Assembly (NCBI RefSeq): GCF_001941625.1
Contig: NZ_CP016076.1
Span: 4,304,249 to 4,368,248, forward strand
From: Actinoalloteichus fjordicus
Lineage (GTDB): Bacteria; Actinomycetota; Actinomycetes; Mycobacteriales; Pseudonocardiaceae
Length of the DNA: 64,000 nucleotides
Direction: 5' to 3'
In this document: positions 35,442 to 44,012 of the stretch, one piece after another
Position numbering within the stretch: position 1 is the first letter of the stretch
How the letters are laid out: each line of letters begins with the position of its first letter
Made by a program: the position numbers and the translations under genes
Notes under the pieces: model-generated
What the model saw: the letters and a program-made list of their open reading frames with translations, nothing else
Databases searched by the model: none
Told to the model about the DNA's origin: nothing

Positions 35442-35796
35442 CCACGCGGCGCCGCCTGCGATGCGCGGCGCCGCGACGTCGGGGACCGCCCCGACGCACC
35501 CGGCATGCCTGCACGCGCGACGCCGCTGCGGGCTCCGGGGCGACCGGGGCTTCGGGCACCGCTGCCGAGATCCGAGCAGGCGGCCGCCGAAGGCCGTTTG
35601 CGGGGCGTGCGGCCACTTCCGCGCCTCGCCGTCTCGATCATCGACCATCCGCAGCCTGCTCTCGATCGCCGAGCGCCGAGATCAGGTCTCGGCGTGGGCC
35701 AGGTACGACAGGGCGATTCGTGGCGGGTGCCGGTGGTGGTCGTCGCCGGTTCGGACCGCACCGCCGACCGGATCGAGACGGGCCGGGGCGGGTGCG
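35442..35796. other. Non-coding gap between convergent genes
   Basis: No supported gene, and no strong hairpin that I could find. Confidence 0.45.
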
Positions 35797-36753
35797 TCAG
35801 GCGCCGGTCGTCGGCTCGGGGTCCGGGGTGACTCCGGTGACGTCGGCCGTGACCTGCCACAGCCTGCCTGCGAGCACCGAATCCCGTGCGGCCGCCGAGC
35901 GGCGGGCGGGCCCGGCGGGGCCGCGGATCTCGAACAGCCCGGTCGGGCCAAGGTAGTCCCCGCCGTGCACCTTCCCGGTGGCCGCGAGGAGCTGGGCGGC
36001 GATCCCGGCGGCGACCGGCTGCGAGAGGAGTCGCTCGGGGAGCACGAACAGGCGGGCGCTCCAGTTGCCGCCCCGGGCGAGGCCGTTGCTCAGCAGTTCC
36101 GACGTCGTCATTCCCGGGTGGGCGGCGACCGAGAGCACCGGGTCCCCGGTCCGTCGCAGTCGTCGATCGAGCTCTGCGGCGAACAGCAGGTTCGCGAGTT
36201 TCGAGGCCCCGTAGGCGCGCGTGGGTGCGTAGCGCCGACGATCCCAGTGCAGGTCGGTGAGGTCGAGTCGCCCGGTGCGGTGTCCGAGGCTCGACGTCGT
36301 CACGACCCGCGAGGGCAGCCCGGTGCTGCCTGCCGCCCGCAGCGCGGGCATCAGGAGCCAGGTCAGCGCGGCCGGGCCGAAGTGGTTGGTCCCAATCTGT
36401 AACTCGAACCCGTCGCGGGTCAGCAGATGCGGGCCCAGCGACACGGCGGCGTTGTTGATCAGCACGTCGATCCGGTCTTCGGTGCGGTCCCGGATGTCGG
36501 CGGCGGCGGTGCGGACGGAGGCGAGATCGGCCAGGTCGAGCAGGACAGCCTCGGCGCTGCCTCGGTCCTCGAGTCCGGCCCGCACCTGCGCGACGGCCGC
36601 CGCGCCTCGGTCGGCGTCGCGAACGGTCATCAGCACGCGGGCACCGGCCCCGGCCAGCGCCCCCGACAGGGCGAGACCGAGGCCGGACGTCGTTCCGGTG
36701 ACGACGATGGTGCGGCCGGTGAGGTCAGGAAGGAATTCGTACGGCTGTGCCAT
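35797..36753 (-). CDS. Short-chain dehydrogenase/reductase (retinol-dehydrogenase-like)
   Basis: A 318-residue SDR. The cofactor motif is TGTTSGLGLALSGAL (TGxxxGxG), followed by VLLDLADLASVRTAAADI, the structural motif LINNAAVSLGP, the active-site Ser in RVVTTSSLGH, and YGASKLANLLFAAEL with the YxxxK catalytic pair. The extra segment between Ser and Tyr resembles the light-dependent protochlorophyllide reductase/retinol dehydrogenase branch. ATG 36753 follows GGGAGACACTCTG; the longer frame to 36873 has no homology. It is a single gene, with an unrelated pseudouridine synthase upstream. Substrate unknown. Confidence 0.88.
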   Translation of the reverse strand: MAQPYEFLPDLTGRTIVVTGTTSGLGLALSGALAGAGARVLMTVRDADRGAAAVAQVRAGLEDRGSAEAVLLDLADLASVRTAAADIRDRTEDRIDVLINNAAVSLGPHLLTRDGFELQIGTNHFGPAALTWLLMPALRAAGSTGLPSRVVTTSSLGHRTGRLDLTDLHWDRRRYAPTRAYGASKLANLLFAAELDRRLRRTGDPVLSVAAHPGMTTSELLSNGLARGGNWSARLFVLPERLLSQPVAAGIAAQLLAATGKVHGGDYLGPTGLFEIRGPAGPARRSAAARDSVLAGRLWQVTADVTGVTPDPEPTTGA

Positions 36754-36891
36754 CAGAGTGTCTCCCGTGCGGGTGAGTTCATTCGAGTGAGCAGGCCGAT
36801 GTCGTGCACGCGAAGCGAGGCGGACCGGGCGCTCACGCGGTGCGACCCACGAGGGAGAGCCGACCTCGATCACGAGTTCTCCGAAGAGGTC

Positions 36892-37827
36892 TCAGACCCG
36901 ACCGGCCCACTCGGCGTAGGACGTCCAGGCCAGCAGGCTCGCCCGACTCTCGAACCGCCGGGGCTCGCCGCTGATCGGGTCGGTGAACTCCAGTGTCGTG
37001 GCCAGCAGTTGCAGCGGACGGCGGAAGTCGTCCAGCGCGGTCTCGACGAGGGTCGGGTAGAAGTCGTCGCCCAGGATCGGCACGCCCAGCCCGCTCATAT
37101 GCAGGCGGAGCTGATGCGTGCGCCCCGTGCGGGGTTGCAGCCGGTATCGGCCCAGTCCGTCACGCTCCTCGAGCAGCTCGACGCGGCTCTCACTGTTGGG
37201 CGGGCCGTCGACCTCCTGCGCGGTGATGATCCCCCGCTCTTTGACGATGCGACTGCGGACCGTCCGGGGCAGGTCGAGGGCGGGATCGACGGGGGCGATC
37301 GCCTCGTATTCCTTGTGCACGCGCCGATCCCGGAACATCGTCTGATATGCCCCGCGCCGCTCGCGGCGGACGACGAACATGACCAGGCCCGCGGTCACCC
37401 GGTCCAAGCGGTGGGCGGGGCTGAGCGCGGGCAGGTCCAGCTCTCGGCGCAGCCGCACGAGTGCGGTCTCCAGGACGTGTCTGCCCCGGGGGATCGTCGC
37501 CAGGAAGTGCGGCTTGTCCACCACCACGAGGTCGTCATCCCGGTGCAGGACCCGGATATCGAAGGGCACCGGCACCTCGTCGGGCAGGTCGCGGTGGAAC
37601 CAGACGAAGGAGTCGGGCCGATACGGAGCGTCGGGGGCCACCGGGCCGTCGAGCCCGACGATCTCCCGTCCCGCCAGCATCGCGTCGATCCGGGCGGGGG
37701 CGACCATCGGCAGCCGCTCCACGAGGTGGTCTCGGATGGTCGCCCAGGGACCCTCGGCGGGCAGTTTGAGCCGCGCCGGATCGAGGCCGTTGCGCTGCGG
37801 CAGCGGCGAGGCGAGCTTCCGTCTCAT
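36892..37827 (-). CDS. RluA-family 23S rRNA/tRNA pseudouridine synthase
   Basis: 311 residues. The core family motif HRLDRVTAG carries the catalytic Asp (~D142). VVVDKPHFLATIPRG precedes it, and VHKEYEAIAPV, GRYRLQPRTGRTHQLRLHM and GVPILGDDFY follow as in RluA/RluC/RluD enzymes. There is no obvious S4 domain in the ~90-residue N-terminal part, which has its own helical region (MVAPARIDAMLAGREI). These enzymes convert uridine to pseudouridine in structured RNA; the target position cannot be assigned. Start ATG at 37827. Confidence 0.9.
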   Translation of the reverse strand: MRRKLASPLPQRNGLDPARLKLPAEGPWATIRDHLVERLPMVAPARIDAMLAGREIVGLDGPVAPDAPYRPDSFVWFHRDLPDEVPVPFDIRVLHRDDDLVVVDKPHFLATIPRGRHVLETALVRLRRELDLPALSPAHRLDRVTAGLVMFVVRRERRGAYQTMFRDRRVHKEYEAIAPVDPALDLPRTVRSRIVKERGIITAQEVDGPPNSESRVELLEERDGLGRYRLQPRTGRTHQLRLHMSGLGVPILGDDFYPTLVETALDDFRRPLQLLATTLEFTDPISGEPRRFESRASLLAWTSYAEWAGRV

Positions 37828-37912
37828 CCCGCCCAGCCTATCCGGCCCGACGGCCTGCCCTGCCTCTCGTACTCACCGCAGGCCAACCCGGCGGGCATCC
37901 GGGGCGGGCGAG

Positions 37913-38590
37913 CTACATCGAGGCGGGCCCGTCCGGCTCGGCGGTCAGCAGGGCGAGGACCTCGTCGTCGGAGGTCTGGTCGAAGTCCTGGTACCACTGG
38001 CCCACCGCGACGAAAGACGACGGCAGCGAGAGACACACCACCTCGTCCGCCTCGGCAGCGAGGGCCTGCGCCGCGTCCGGCGCGCAGGCAGGCGCGGCGA
38101 AGACCAACAGGCGCGGCTCGGTGCGTCGCAGGGCCCGCAGGGCCGCCGTGGCGGTGACCCCGGTGGCCAGGCCGTCGTCGATCACCAGGACGTCGCGTCC
38201 TCGGGTCGGTGTCGGCGGCCGGTCGCCCTGATACCGGAGGACCCGTCGCCGGGCCTCCTCACGTTCCTCGGCGCACGCCCGGCTGAGGTCGCGCACGTCG
38301 AGCCCGAGCATGGTCAGCGTCTGCTCGGCGTAGTAGGGCGGACCGTCCGCGGTGACCGCCCCGACGCCGAACTCCGGCTGGCCGGGGACGCCGATCTTCC
38401 GGGACACCGCCACGTCCAGCGAGGCGCCCAGTTCCCAGGCGACCTGAGCGGCCACCGGCACCCCGCCCCGGGCGAGGCCCAGCACCACGGGGTCGTGCCA
38501 GGCACGTCCCCGCAGGCGGGCGGCGAGCAGCCGACCCGCCGCCGGTCGGTCAAGGAAGACTTCGGGCGCGGTAGCCATGTCAGAAGCCAT
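37913..38590 (-). CDS. Phosphoribosyltransferase-domain protein
   Basis: About 225 residues. The PRPP-binding loop reads DVLVIDDGLATGVTATAALRAL, the classic type I phosphoribosyltransferase motif with paired acidic residues. VVLGLARGGVPVAAQVAWEL is the N-terminal strand-turn typical of the erythromycin-esterase-associated/ComF-like subgroup of predicted phosphoribosyltransferases. The insertion with YYAEQTLTMLGL and an Arg-rich helix is also typical. The start is uncertain: ATG 38590 or ATG 38578, neither with a strong ribosome binding site. The substrate is unknown; many members of this subgroup have no proven enzyme activity. Confidence 0.8.
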   Translation of the reverse strand: MASDMATAPEVFLDRPAAGRLLAARLRGRAWHDPVVLGLARGGVPVAAQVAWELGASLDVAVSRKIGVPGQPEFGVGAVTADGPPYYAEQTLTMLGLDVRDLSRACAEEREEARRRVLRYQGDRPPTPTRGRDVLVIDDGLATGVTATAALRALRRTEPRLLVFAAPACAPDAAQALAAEADEVVCLSLPSSFVAVGQWYQDFDQTSDDEVLALLTAEPDGPASM

Positions 38591-38705
38591 ACCCGACGGC
38601 GGGTCGCGGGTAAACACGCGGGGTGCCCGCCGGGCGCACCGGGGCGCGGCCGGGCCCGCGGCAGGCGGGGACGCTCTGCCGTGCCCCGCCCCCGCACGTC
38701 TCGGC

Positions 38706-39482
38706 TCAGCCGGTGAAGAACTCCGTCAGCACCGGCGCCAGCGCGGCCGGGGCCACGTCGTGGTCCTGGCCGTCCAGGATGCGCTGTCGGCCGCTGGGCA
38801 CGGCGTCGGCGAGTGCCCGCGAGGTCTCCTGCATGCCTGCGGGGCTCTTTCCGCCTGCCAGGACCAGCGTGGAAATGGTCACGGCGGCGGCGGAATCGGT
38901 GGGCAGCGATCCGTCGCCCATCACGGCGTTGTCGTAGAGGAGCGTGTGCGCGAGTTCTTCGAGACCGGCCCAGTTCGGCGTCGCGCGCAGCCGGGCGATG
39001 GCCTCGGCGGACATCCCGGTGGAGGTGAGGAACAACGCGACGGCCTCGCCACGCCGCCCGGTGGACACCAGTTCGCCGAGTCGGGTCGTGTACTCGGTCG
39101 AGCCCTCGCGGGGCCCGTCGGTGACGATGAACGGCGGTTCGTAAAGCGCCAGTCTGCTGATCGACAGCCCGGTCGCGGCGGCATCGAGCGCGAGCGCCGC
39201 CCCGGAGGAGTGGCCGTAGACGAGAGCCGAGCCGCCTGCCGCCTGGATGACGGCGTCGAGGTCCTCGACCTCTCGTGCCACGGCGTAGGGCGCGGTGTCG
39301 CCGCTGTTCCCCCGGCCGCGTCGGTCGTAGGCGAACACGGTGAAGCGCGCCGACAGCACCTCGGCGAGCGGCGCCGCCGAGGCTCGGGTGTTGAAGGCGC
39401 CGCCGACCAGGATCACCGCAGGCCCCTCCCCCGAGCGGTCGACGGCGATTGCGGTGCCGTCGTGCGATGTCACTGTGCCCAT
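38706..39482 (-). CDS. Alpha/beta hydrolase
   Basis: A 258-residue alpha/beta-hydrolase-fold enzyme. The oxyanion region is VILVGGAFNTRAS, VFAYDRRGRGNSGD is the second conserved turn, and the nucleophile elbow is YGHSSG with Ser92. Near the C-terminus LVLAGGKSP marks the position of the acid strand, and GQDHDVAP supplies the catalytic His. ATG 39482. Substrate not predictable. It diverges from the peptide/methyltransferase pair across a 570-base region rich in palindromes. Confidence 0.85.
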   Translation of the reverse strand: MGTVTSHDGTAIAVDRSGEGPAVILVGGAFNTRASAAPLAEVLSARFTVFAYDRRGRGNSGDTAPYAVAREVEDLDAVIQAAGGSALVYGHSSGAALALDAAATGLSISRLALYEPPFIVTDGPREGSTEYTTRLGELVSTGRRGEAVALFLTSTGMSAEAIARLRATPNWAGLEELAHTLLYDNAVMGDGSLPTDSAAAVTISTLVLAGGKSPAGMQETSRALADAVPSGRQRILDGQDHDVAPAALAPVLTEFFTG

Positions 39483-39871
39483 AGTCTTGTCGCTCCCCTA
39501 TCGGTGGATTCGTCTGCTGAACCGAGGAACCTTCCCATCGTCGGCCGACACCTGCGCGGCGGACGCGCGCGACTGAGGGGGTGATCTCATCAACGGCGCG
39601 TATCCGCCTCGTGACAACCGCCTGATCCGACCGGTTCGAGTAAACCCTGGTGAGCAGCGAAGACCACGCCGTTCGCCTCCTCGCCGCCGAGACGGGCGCG
39701 GGTTCGCACCACCCGGTGCGGGTCGGCGATGACCGTGCGTGTCCGGGACGATCCGGCCGGAAGATGCCAGGCGGGCGGCGGGAAATCCGCACTCGGCAAT
39801 CAGTCGGCAGGTGCCGATGAGAGCCGATCGGCGCAATTCCTCATCCCTTCGGAAGATCCGGTGAGCCGACA

Positions 39872-39904
39872 CCGGATATCCGGCTGCACAGCGTATCCGG
39901 ATAC
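39872..39904. promoter_or_regulatory. Two perfect 12-bp palindromes spaced two helical turns
   Basis: CCGGATATCCGG (39872-39883) and GTATCCGGATAC (39893-39904) are both perfect palindromes sharing the ATCCGG/CCGGAT core; their centres are 21 bases apart. This is the geometry of a tandem operator for a dimeric regulator. They lie about 150 bases in front of the small peptide gene at 40054. Confidence 0.5.
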
Positions 39905-39944
39905 CGATCGGGTAATGCTCTGCCGCGCAGGAACAGGACGAGCG

Positions 39945-39969
39945 TCAGGTGGTCTAACCTGATCAGACC
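39945..39969. promoter_or_regulatory. Overlapping inverted repeats upstream of the peptide gene
   Basis: TCAGGT (39945-39950) pairs with ACCTGA (39957-39962), and GGTCT (39951-39955) pairs with AGACC (39965-39969). The two alternative stems share bases, so they could be an operator or mutually exclusive RNA structures. No -10/-35 pair is obvious. Confidence 0.35.
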
Positions 39970-40053
39970 GGTGATTCCCCAAGTATGTTTCGGATTCACG
40001 GGCTCGATGGAATGGGTTTCGCCCAACCATGCGACGAGACGGGAGTGAAAGTC

Positions 40054-40164
40054 ATGGGAAAGAAGGACTCCGACCGTGACGGCCAGGGCGACGCGCAGCC
40101 GGAGAAGTGGGAGAACTGGGGAAGCAAGGACGACCAGAACAAGCATGAGAGCGACGACAAGTAA
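40054..40164 (+). CDS. 36-residue charged peptide upstream of a PIMT-like methyltransferase
   Basis: A 36-codon gene starting MGKKDSDRDGQGDAQPEKW and ending ESDDK, rich in Asp, Lys, Gln and Asn, with two Trp (EKWENWGS) and no Cys or hydrophobic segment. ATG 40054 follows GGGAGTG at good distance. It lies 13 bases before the start of a protein-isoaspartate-methyltransferase-like gene. PIMT homologues that modify ribosomal peptides typically act on Asp in Asp-Gly or similar dipeptides; RDGQG offers one. It may be the enzyme's substrate. It could also be just a small structural or regulatory protein. No leader/core boundary is visible. Confidence 0.6.
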   Translation: MGKKDSDRDGQGDAQPEKWENWGSKDDQNKHESDDK

Positions 40165-40177
40165 GGCGGAAAGGGAC

Positions 40178-41305
40178 GTGACCGACTGGCGTGCACAGCT
40201 GACCGTGCCGCGTGCCCCGTTCATCCCGCAGGTGGTGTGGGTCGACGACCCGGCGACAGGCGACTTCCGTGCGGTGTCGAGGAACGACGACGAACCGCGT
40301 TGGCAGGCGCTGGTCGACGTCGACGAGCCGATCGTCACCCAGGTCGACGACGGCGCGACGGCGCCGGGAGACGCCGGGCGGCAGCCGTCCAGCTCGTGCA
40401 GTCAGCCGTCGTTGGTCGCGGCCATGCTCACCACGCTGGACGTGCACGCCGGGCATCGCGTGCTGGAGATCGGGGCGGGCACCGGCTGGAATGCCGCCCT
40501 GTTGTCCGCGCGGACAGGCGCGGCCGGGCACGTCGTGTCGGTGGAGGTGGACCCGGCCGTCGCCGAGGGCGCCCGCCGGGCGCTGGCCGAGATCGGCGCC
40601 ACGCCGTCGGTGGTGACCGGTGACGGCACCAGGGGTTACGCGCCCGACGCGCCCTATGACCGGGTCGTCTGCACCGCGTCGGTACGCGCGATCCCGCGAG
40701 CCTGGCTCGAGCAGACCCGGCCCGGCGGCGTGATCCTCGCGCCGTGGGGCACCGACTACGGCTCGGACGCCCTCACCCGCCTGGTGGTCGACGAGGCGGG
40801 CGGGGCGTCCGGTCGGTGCGGGCGAGGCCTGTCCTTCATGCGGATACGACAGCAGCGCCGGGACTTCCTCGAACCGAGCCGATCGGCGATGGCGACGGCT
40901 GCAACGTCGCAGACCACGCGCCGCGGCCGGGAGTTGTTCGAGATGGTCGCCTTCGCCGAGGCCGCCTTCACGATCGGGCTGCGAGTGCCGTCCTGCTACC
41001 TCACGGTGGAGGATCTCGACGCCGACCACCGCCGGATCGAGCTGCACGACGTGCGGTCCGCGTCCTGGGCCCGGGTCGGACTCGTGCGAGGTGCGGACCC
41101 GTGGACGGTGCACCAGCTCGGGCCGCGTCGGCTGTGGGACGAGGTCGACGCCGCGTATGCGTGGTGGTGTGCGGCGGGCCGCCCGACGCCGGACCGCTAC
41201 GGGCTGACCGTCACCCCCGCAGGCGACCACGAGGTGTGGATCGACATCCCGGAGGACGCCCGACGATGGGCGCTGCCCGCAGAGCGTCCGGGGCCCGGAC
41301 GCTGA
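40178..41305 (+). CDS. Protein-L-isoaspartate O-methyltransferase-like SAM enzyme
   Basis: 375 residues. The central methyltransferase has SAM motif I VLEIGAGTGWNAALL (~residues 94-108), preceded by SSCSQPSLVAAMLTTLDVHA, where SQP and the downstream helix match PCMT/PIMT enzymes. Motif II/III regions are DRVVCTASVRAIPRAWLEQT and GGVILAPWG. A ~150-residue C-terminal extension (MVAFAEAAFTIGLRVPSCYL, HQLGPRRLWDEVDAAYAWW) is longer than in repair-type PIMT (~210 residues total) and is seen in actinobacterial peptide-associated PIMT homologues. GTG 40178 follows GGAAAGGGA. It probably methylates Asp or isoAsp side chains, possibly in the small peptide just upstream. Confidence 0.8.
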   Translation: MTDWRAQLTVPRAPFIPQVVWVDDPATGDFRAVSRNDDEPRWQALVDVDEPIVTQVDDGATAPGDAGRQPSSSCSQPSLVAAMLTTLDVHAGHRVLEIGAGTGWNAALLSARTGAAGHVVSVEVDPAVAEGARRALAEIGATPSVVTGDGTRGYAPDAPYDRVVCTASVRAIPRAWLEQTRPGGVILAPWGTDYGSDALTRLVVDEAGGASGRCGRGLSFMRIRQQRRDFLEPSRSAMATAATSQTTRRGRELFEMVAFAEAAFTIGLRVPSCYLTVEDLDADHRRIELHDVRSASWARVGLVRGADPWTVHQLGPRRLWDEVDAAYAWWCAAGRPTPDRYGLTVTPAGDHEVWIDIPEDARRWALPAERPGPGR

Positions 41306-41630
41306 CGCGACGCCGCGCAGGCGAGGAATGCCCGATGGGCACGGGCGGTCAGCGCACGACGGGGCCCGCCCGGCCGGAGCCGTCGGCCCGGCGTGGGCCG
41401 GTCGATGTCGAGCGGCACCCTCGCCCGTCGTCGTCTCGCCCTTGCTCCGGAAGACGATTCGCGCCGCGAACAGCACCAGAGGTCGCCGGAGGGTGCTCAG
41501 GCCGAACGCCGTGATGCCGTCGCCGATAGTCCCGGAAAACCTGCGAGGCCGACGGGAAGCCGCCTACGCTGACTCGCCGGGGAATGGGTCAAGCCGATGA
41601 CGGCTCGTCGGCGGCGACAGAACACCGGGG
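41306..41630. other. Non-coding gap
   Basis: Nothing recognised between the methyltransferase and the broken peptidoglycan-binding gene. Confidence 0.4.
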
Positions 41631-42173
41631 GTGCACTTGGGCATGTGGGGGACGGCAGGGGTCTCGCTCGACGCGATACCGGTCCTGATGATCTCATCCG
41701 GGGCCGTGGCGGGGGCGGCAGCGGACTCGGGGTCGGCGGCGCAGGCGAGCTGCACCGTGACTCGACCGATTGCGGCGGCATCGCGGGCGTGGTTCCCGCA
41801 GGCACCGGAGTCGACTGCATCCTCGGAGTCGGCAACCCGGGCTCGACGGTACGCGCCGCACCGCACCGTCTGCGGGTCTGCGACGGCAGGGTCATCGGCG
41901 GTAGACGGCGTAGCCGGTCCGGCGGCCCGCGCTGCCGTGGAGACCCGTCGGCGCAGCGTCGGAATCCGCATCGACGGGACCTACGGACCGCAGACGCAGA
42001 ACGCAATGCGGTGGCGTGGGGCGCGACCCTGCACCGACTGGTTCACACTGCCCCGGCCGCACGAGACCGAACACCAGGTCGCTGCCGTCGCCCCGGTCGC
42101 ACGCGAGCCCTTCGCTCGCACCGTGAGAGAACTCCGCGGGTCGACGGAGACAACGGGGCCCGTAGTCGGCTGA
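41631..42173 (+). pseudogene. Frameshifted secreted peptidoglycan-binding-domain protein
   Basis: The frame starting at 41631 gives a signal-like N-terminus (VSLDAIPVLMISSGAVAGA) and ASCTVTRPIAAASRAWFP. Homology-like sequence then moves to another frame (VDCILGVGNPGSTV...LRVCDGRVIG, about 41808-41893). It returns to the first frame as VDGVAGPAARAAVE and SVGIRIDGTYGPQTQNAM, a typical peptidoglycan_binding_1 repeat. Two single-base shifts of opposite sign restore the frame. Either the gene is decaying or the assembly has two indels. Intact relatives are small secreted proteins that bind cell wall. Confidence 0.55.
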
Positions 42174-42290
42174 GATCGCCGCTTCCCGCAGGACACGACG
42201 GCACGGGCAGATCCGACACACGACGTTGCACGCTCGCCGGATCTCTCCTGAGTTCCCCATCGGCGATGGAAAGGACCCGACGAGACCATC

Positions 42291-43265
42291 ATGAGACAGG
42301 CTCCGCCCCCACCATCGAATTCTCGCGTTCGGCTGATCGTGGGATACACGGCTGTTGCGGCCGTTCTGCCGTACTTCATCCTCAAGCTGATCTGGATCTC
42401 CGGGTCCGACATCGGGATCATCCGGACCTCGTCCGTCGATCCGGCAGTCCTCCAGGGCGGGAACATCGCCACGGCGGCGCTGGAGATCATCGCGGTCGCG
42501 ATCATCATCGTGTTCACCCATGCCTGGGGCTCGCGGGTGCCCGCGTTCCTGGTGCTCGCACCCACCTGGGTGGGAACCGGTCTGTTGGCGCCCTTCGTCA
42601 TCACCGGCCCGGTCGTCGCGGCGTCCGCCCTGACCAGCTCGTCGAGCGTGGGTGACGGCTCGCTCGCGCCGTGGGTCGGCCCGTTGGTCTACGTCAGTTT
42701 CGGCGCCCAGGCGATCGGCATCGTCGCGTCGTTCGTGCTGTATGCCCGCGATCGGTGGCCGCACGTGACGAAGGGATGCGTCGGAGACCACCCGGCGGGT
42801 CCTGACCAGACGGTGGTGATGCTGTTCGCCCGGCTGAGCACCGCACTTCTCGCCGTGGTGGCCGTCGCACGTCTGTCGTGGGCCCTCGGCTCGACGGCGG
42901 GGCTGTCGCCTCGCCTCATCGAGAGCAGAGGCATCGCAGAGCGGCTCTCGGACGCGGGTACGGCCTTGTTCGCCGTCGCCGCAGCCGCCGGACTGCTCAT
43001 CCTGGCGTTCCGCCGCCCGCCAGGACAGCGCACCGTGCTGCCGGTCGCGCTCGGCTGGATCGGCGGCGGTGCCGTCTTCGGCAGCGGGCTGTACCCGACG
43101 GCGCTGCTCCTCGCGGGCGTCGCGGGTTCGGGGACGACCGCGACACAGACCGGCCTGGTGCCGTTCGTCGACCTGATCCAGCTGCTCACCGGCACAGTGA
43201 TCGCGGTGACCGGCGCGTTCGTCCTCGCGGACCTGAACACGCGGGCAGCCGAGCGCCGAGTCTGA
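42291..43265 (+). CDS. Polytopic membrane protein of unknown function
   Basis: 324 residues with about eight predicted membrane helices (YTAVAAVLPYFILKLIWISG, IATAALEIIAVAIIIVFTHA, VPAFLVLAPTWVGTGLLAPF, VGPLVYVSFGAQAIGIVASF, LFAVAAAAGLLILAF, LPVALGWIGGGAVFGSGLY, LIQLLTGTVIAVTGAFVLA). A short charged loop follows the fourth helix (YARDRWPHVTKGCVGD). ATG 42291; upstream GGAAAGGACCCGACGAGACC is a distant ribosome binding site. I do not recognise a family and see no transporter or enzyme motif. No operon partner. Confidence 0.75.
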   Translation: MRQAPPPPSNSRVRLIVGYTAVAAVLPYFILKLIWISGSDIGIIRTSSVDPAVLQGGNIATAALEIIAVAIIIVFTHAWGSRVPAFLVLAPTWVGTGLLAPFVITGPVVAASALTSSSSVGDGSLAPWVGPLVYVSFGAQAIGIVASFVLYARDRWPHVTKGCVGDHPAGPDQTVVMLFARLSTALLAVVAVARLSWALGSTAGLSPRLIESRGIAERLSDAGTALFAVAAAAGLLILAFRRPPGQRTVLPVALGWIGGGAVFGSGLYPTALLLAGVAGSGTTATQTGLVPFVDLIQLLTGTVIAVTGAFVLADLNTRAAERRV

Positions 43266-44012
43266 CGCGGCCGACCGATCGACGAGCGCTGTGCAGGCGG
43301 GCCCCACGGCCCGAGCGATCGGTCTGCCGCACCCGGGTCGTGGCTCAGACCCGCGCGGCGCCGCCTTTCCGCGCGGGCGCGGCCGGCGTGGCCCGCCGGA
43401 GACGCCCCGTCTGCTCCGGTGTGCTCCCGAAGAACCGAGCTCGTCTCCCTGGAACGGCCTGCCGATTCTCCGAGTTCATCCCACGTCATCGGCCACTGCG
43501 TTCTCCACGTTCGTCCCGCCCCTCGGACCGCACCGGAATTCGAGATCAGGTGACTACCCGGATGAAGCACGTTGCCTGCACCGTCACTGCGATGAGCTGG
43601 GCTGGACGCGACGGCTGCCCTGCGTAGGGCCGGTCGGGCATCAGGTAGTCCGAGTGCCTGCGAAGATTCTCGGCACCGTGCATCACTTCCCGCCGAGCGC
43701 CAGGAATCGGTCTGCGGCGGCGACCGGAGAAGGCGGCGGGGGTCCCCTGCGGCGCGGCGCCCTGCCTGGATGCGCAGGGCGCCGCGTTCGGCGTGTTCCG
43801 TCCGGGAACGGCAGCGGGGCGGGTGGCCTGCGCGCGGAGCGGTCAGCCATGCCGGGGACCGGGTGGTGCGACGCCGACCGAGGACGACCTGCCGCAGGAC
43901 CGCGCACGCGGTTCGCCGGGGCATCCGGATCGACACCGACGCACGGGTCGACGGCGCACGATCAGGTGCGAGTCGACGAGACTGCGGGCGCGACGGCAGC
44001 CGACGCCCCGGC
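43266..44012. other. Non-coding gap
   Basis: About 750 bases with no supported gene. Frames here are Arg/Pro-rich without domains. Confidence 0.45.

Larger units (their letters stand above)
39483..40053. other. Intergenic region with palindromes
   Basis: No supported protein gene. The palindromic elements around 39872-39969 are listed separately. The remainder looks non-coding. Confidence 0.5.

Noticed and set aside
32981-35956. Plus-strand frame of 991 codons across two genes
   Set aside because: It lies antisense to the first CHAT-operon gene and out of frame with the membrane protein; composition is Arg/Pro-rich and no domain is seen.
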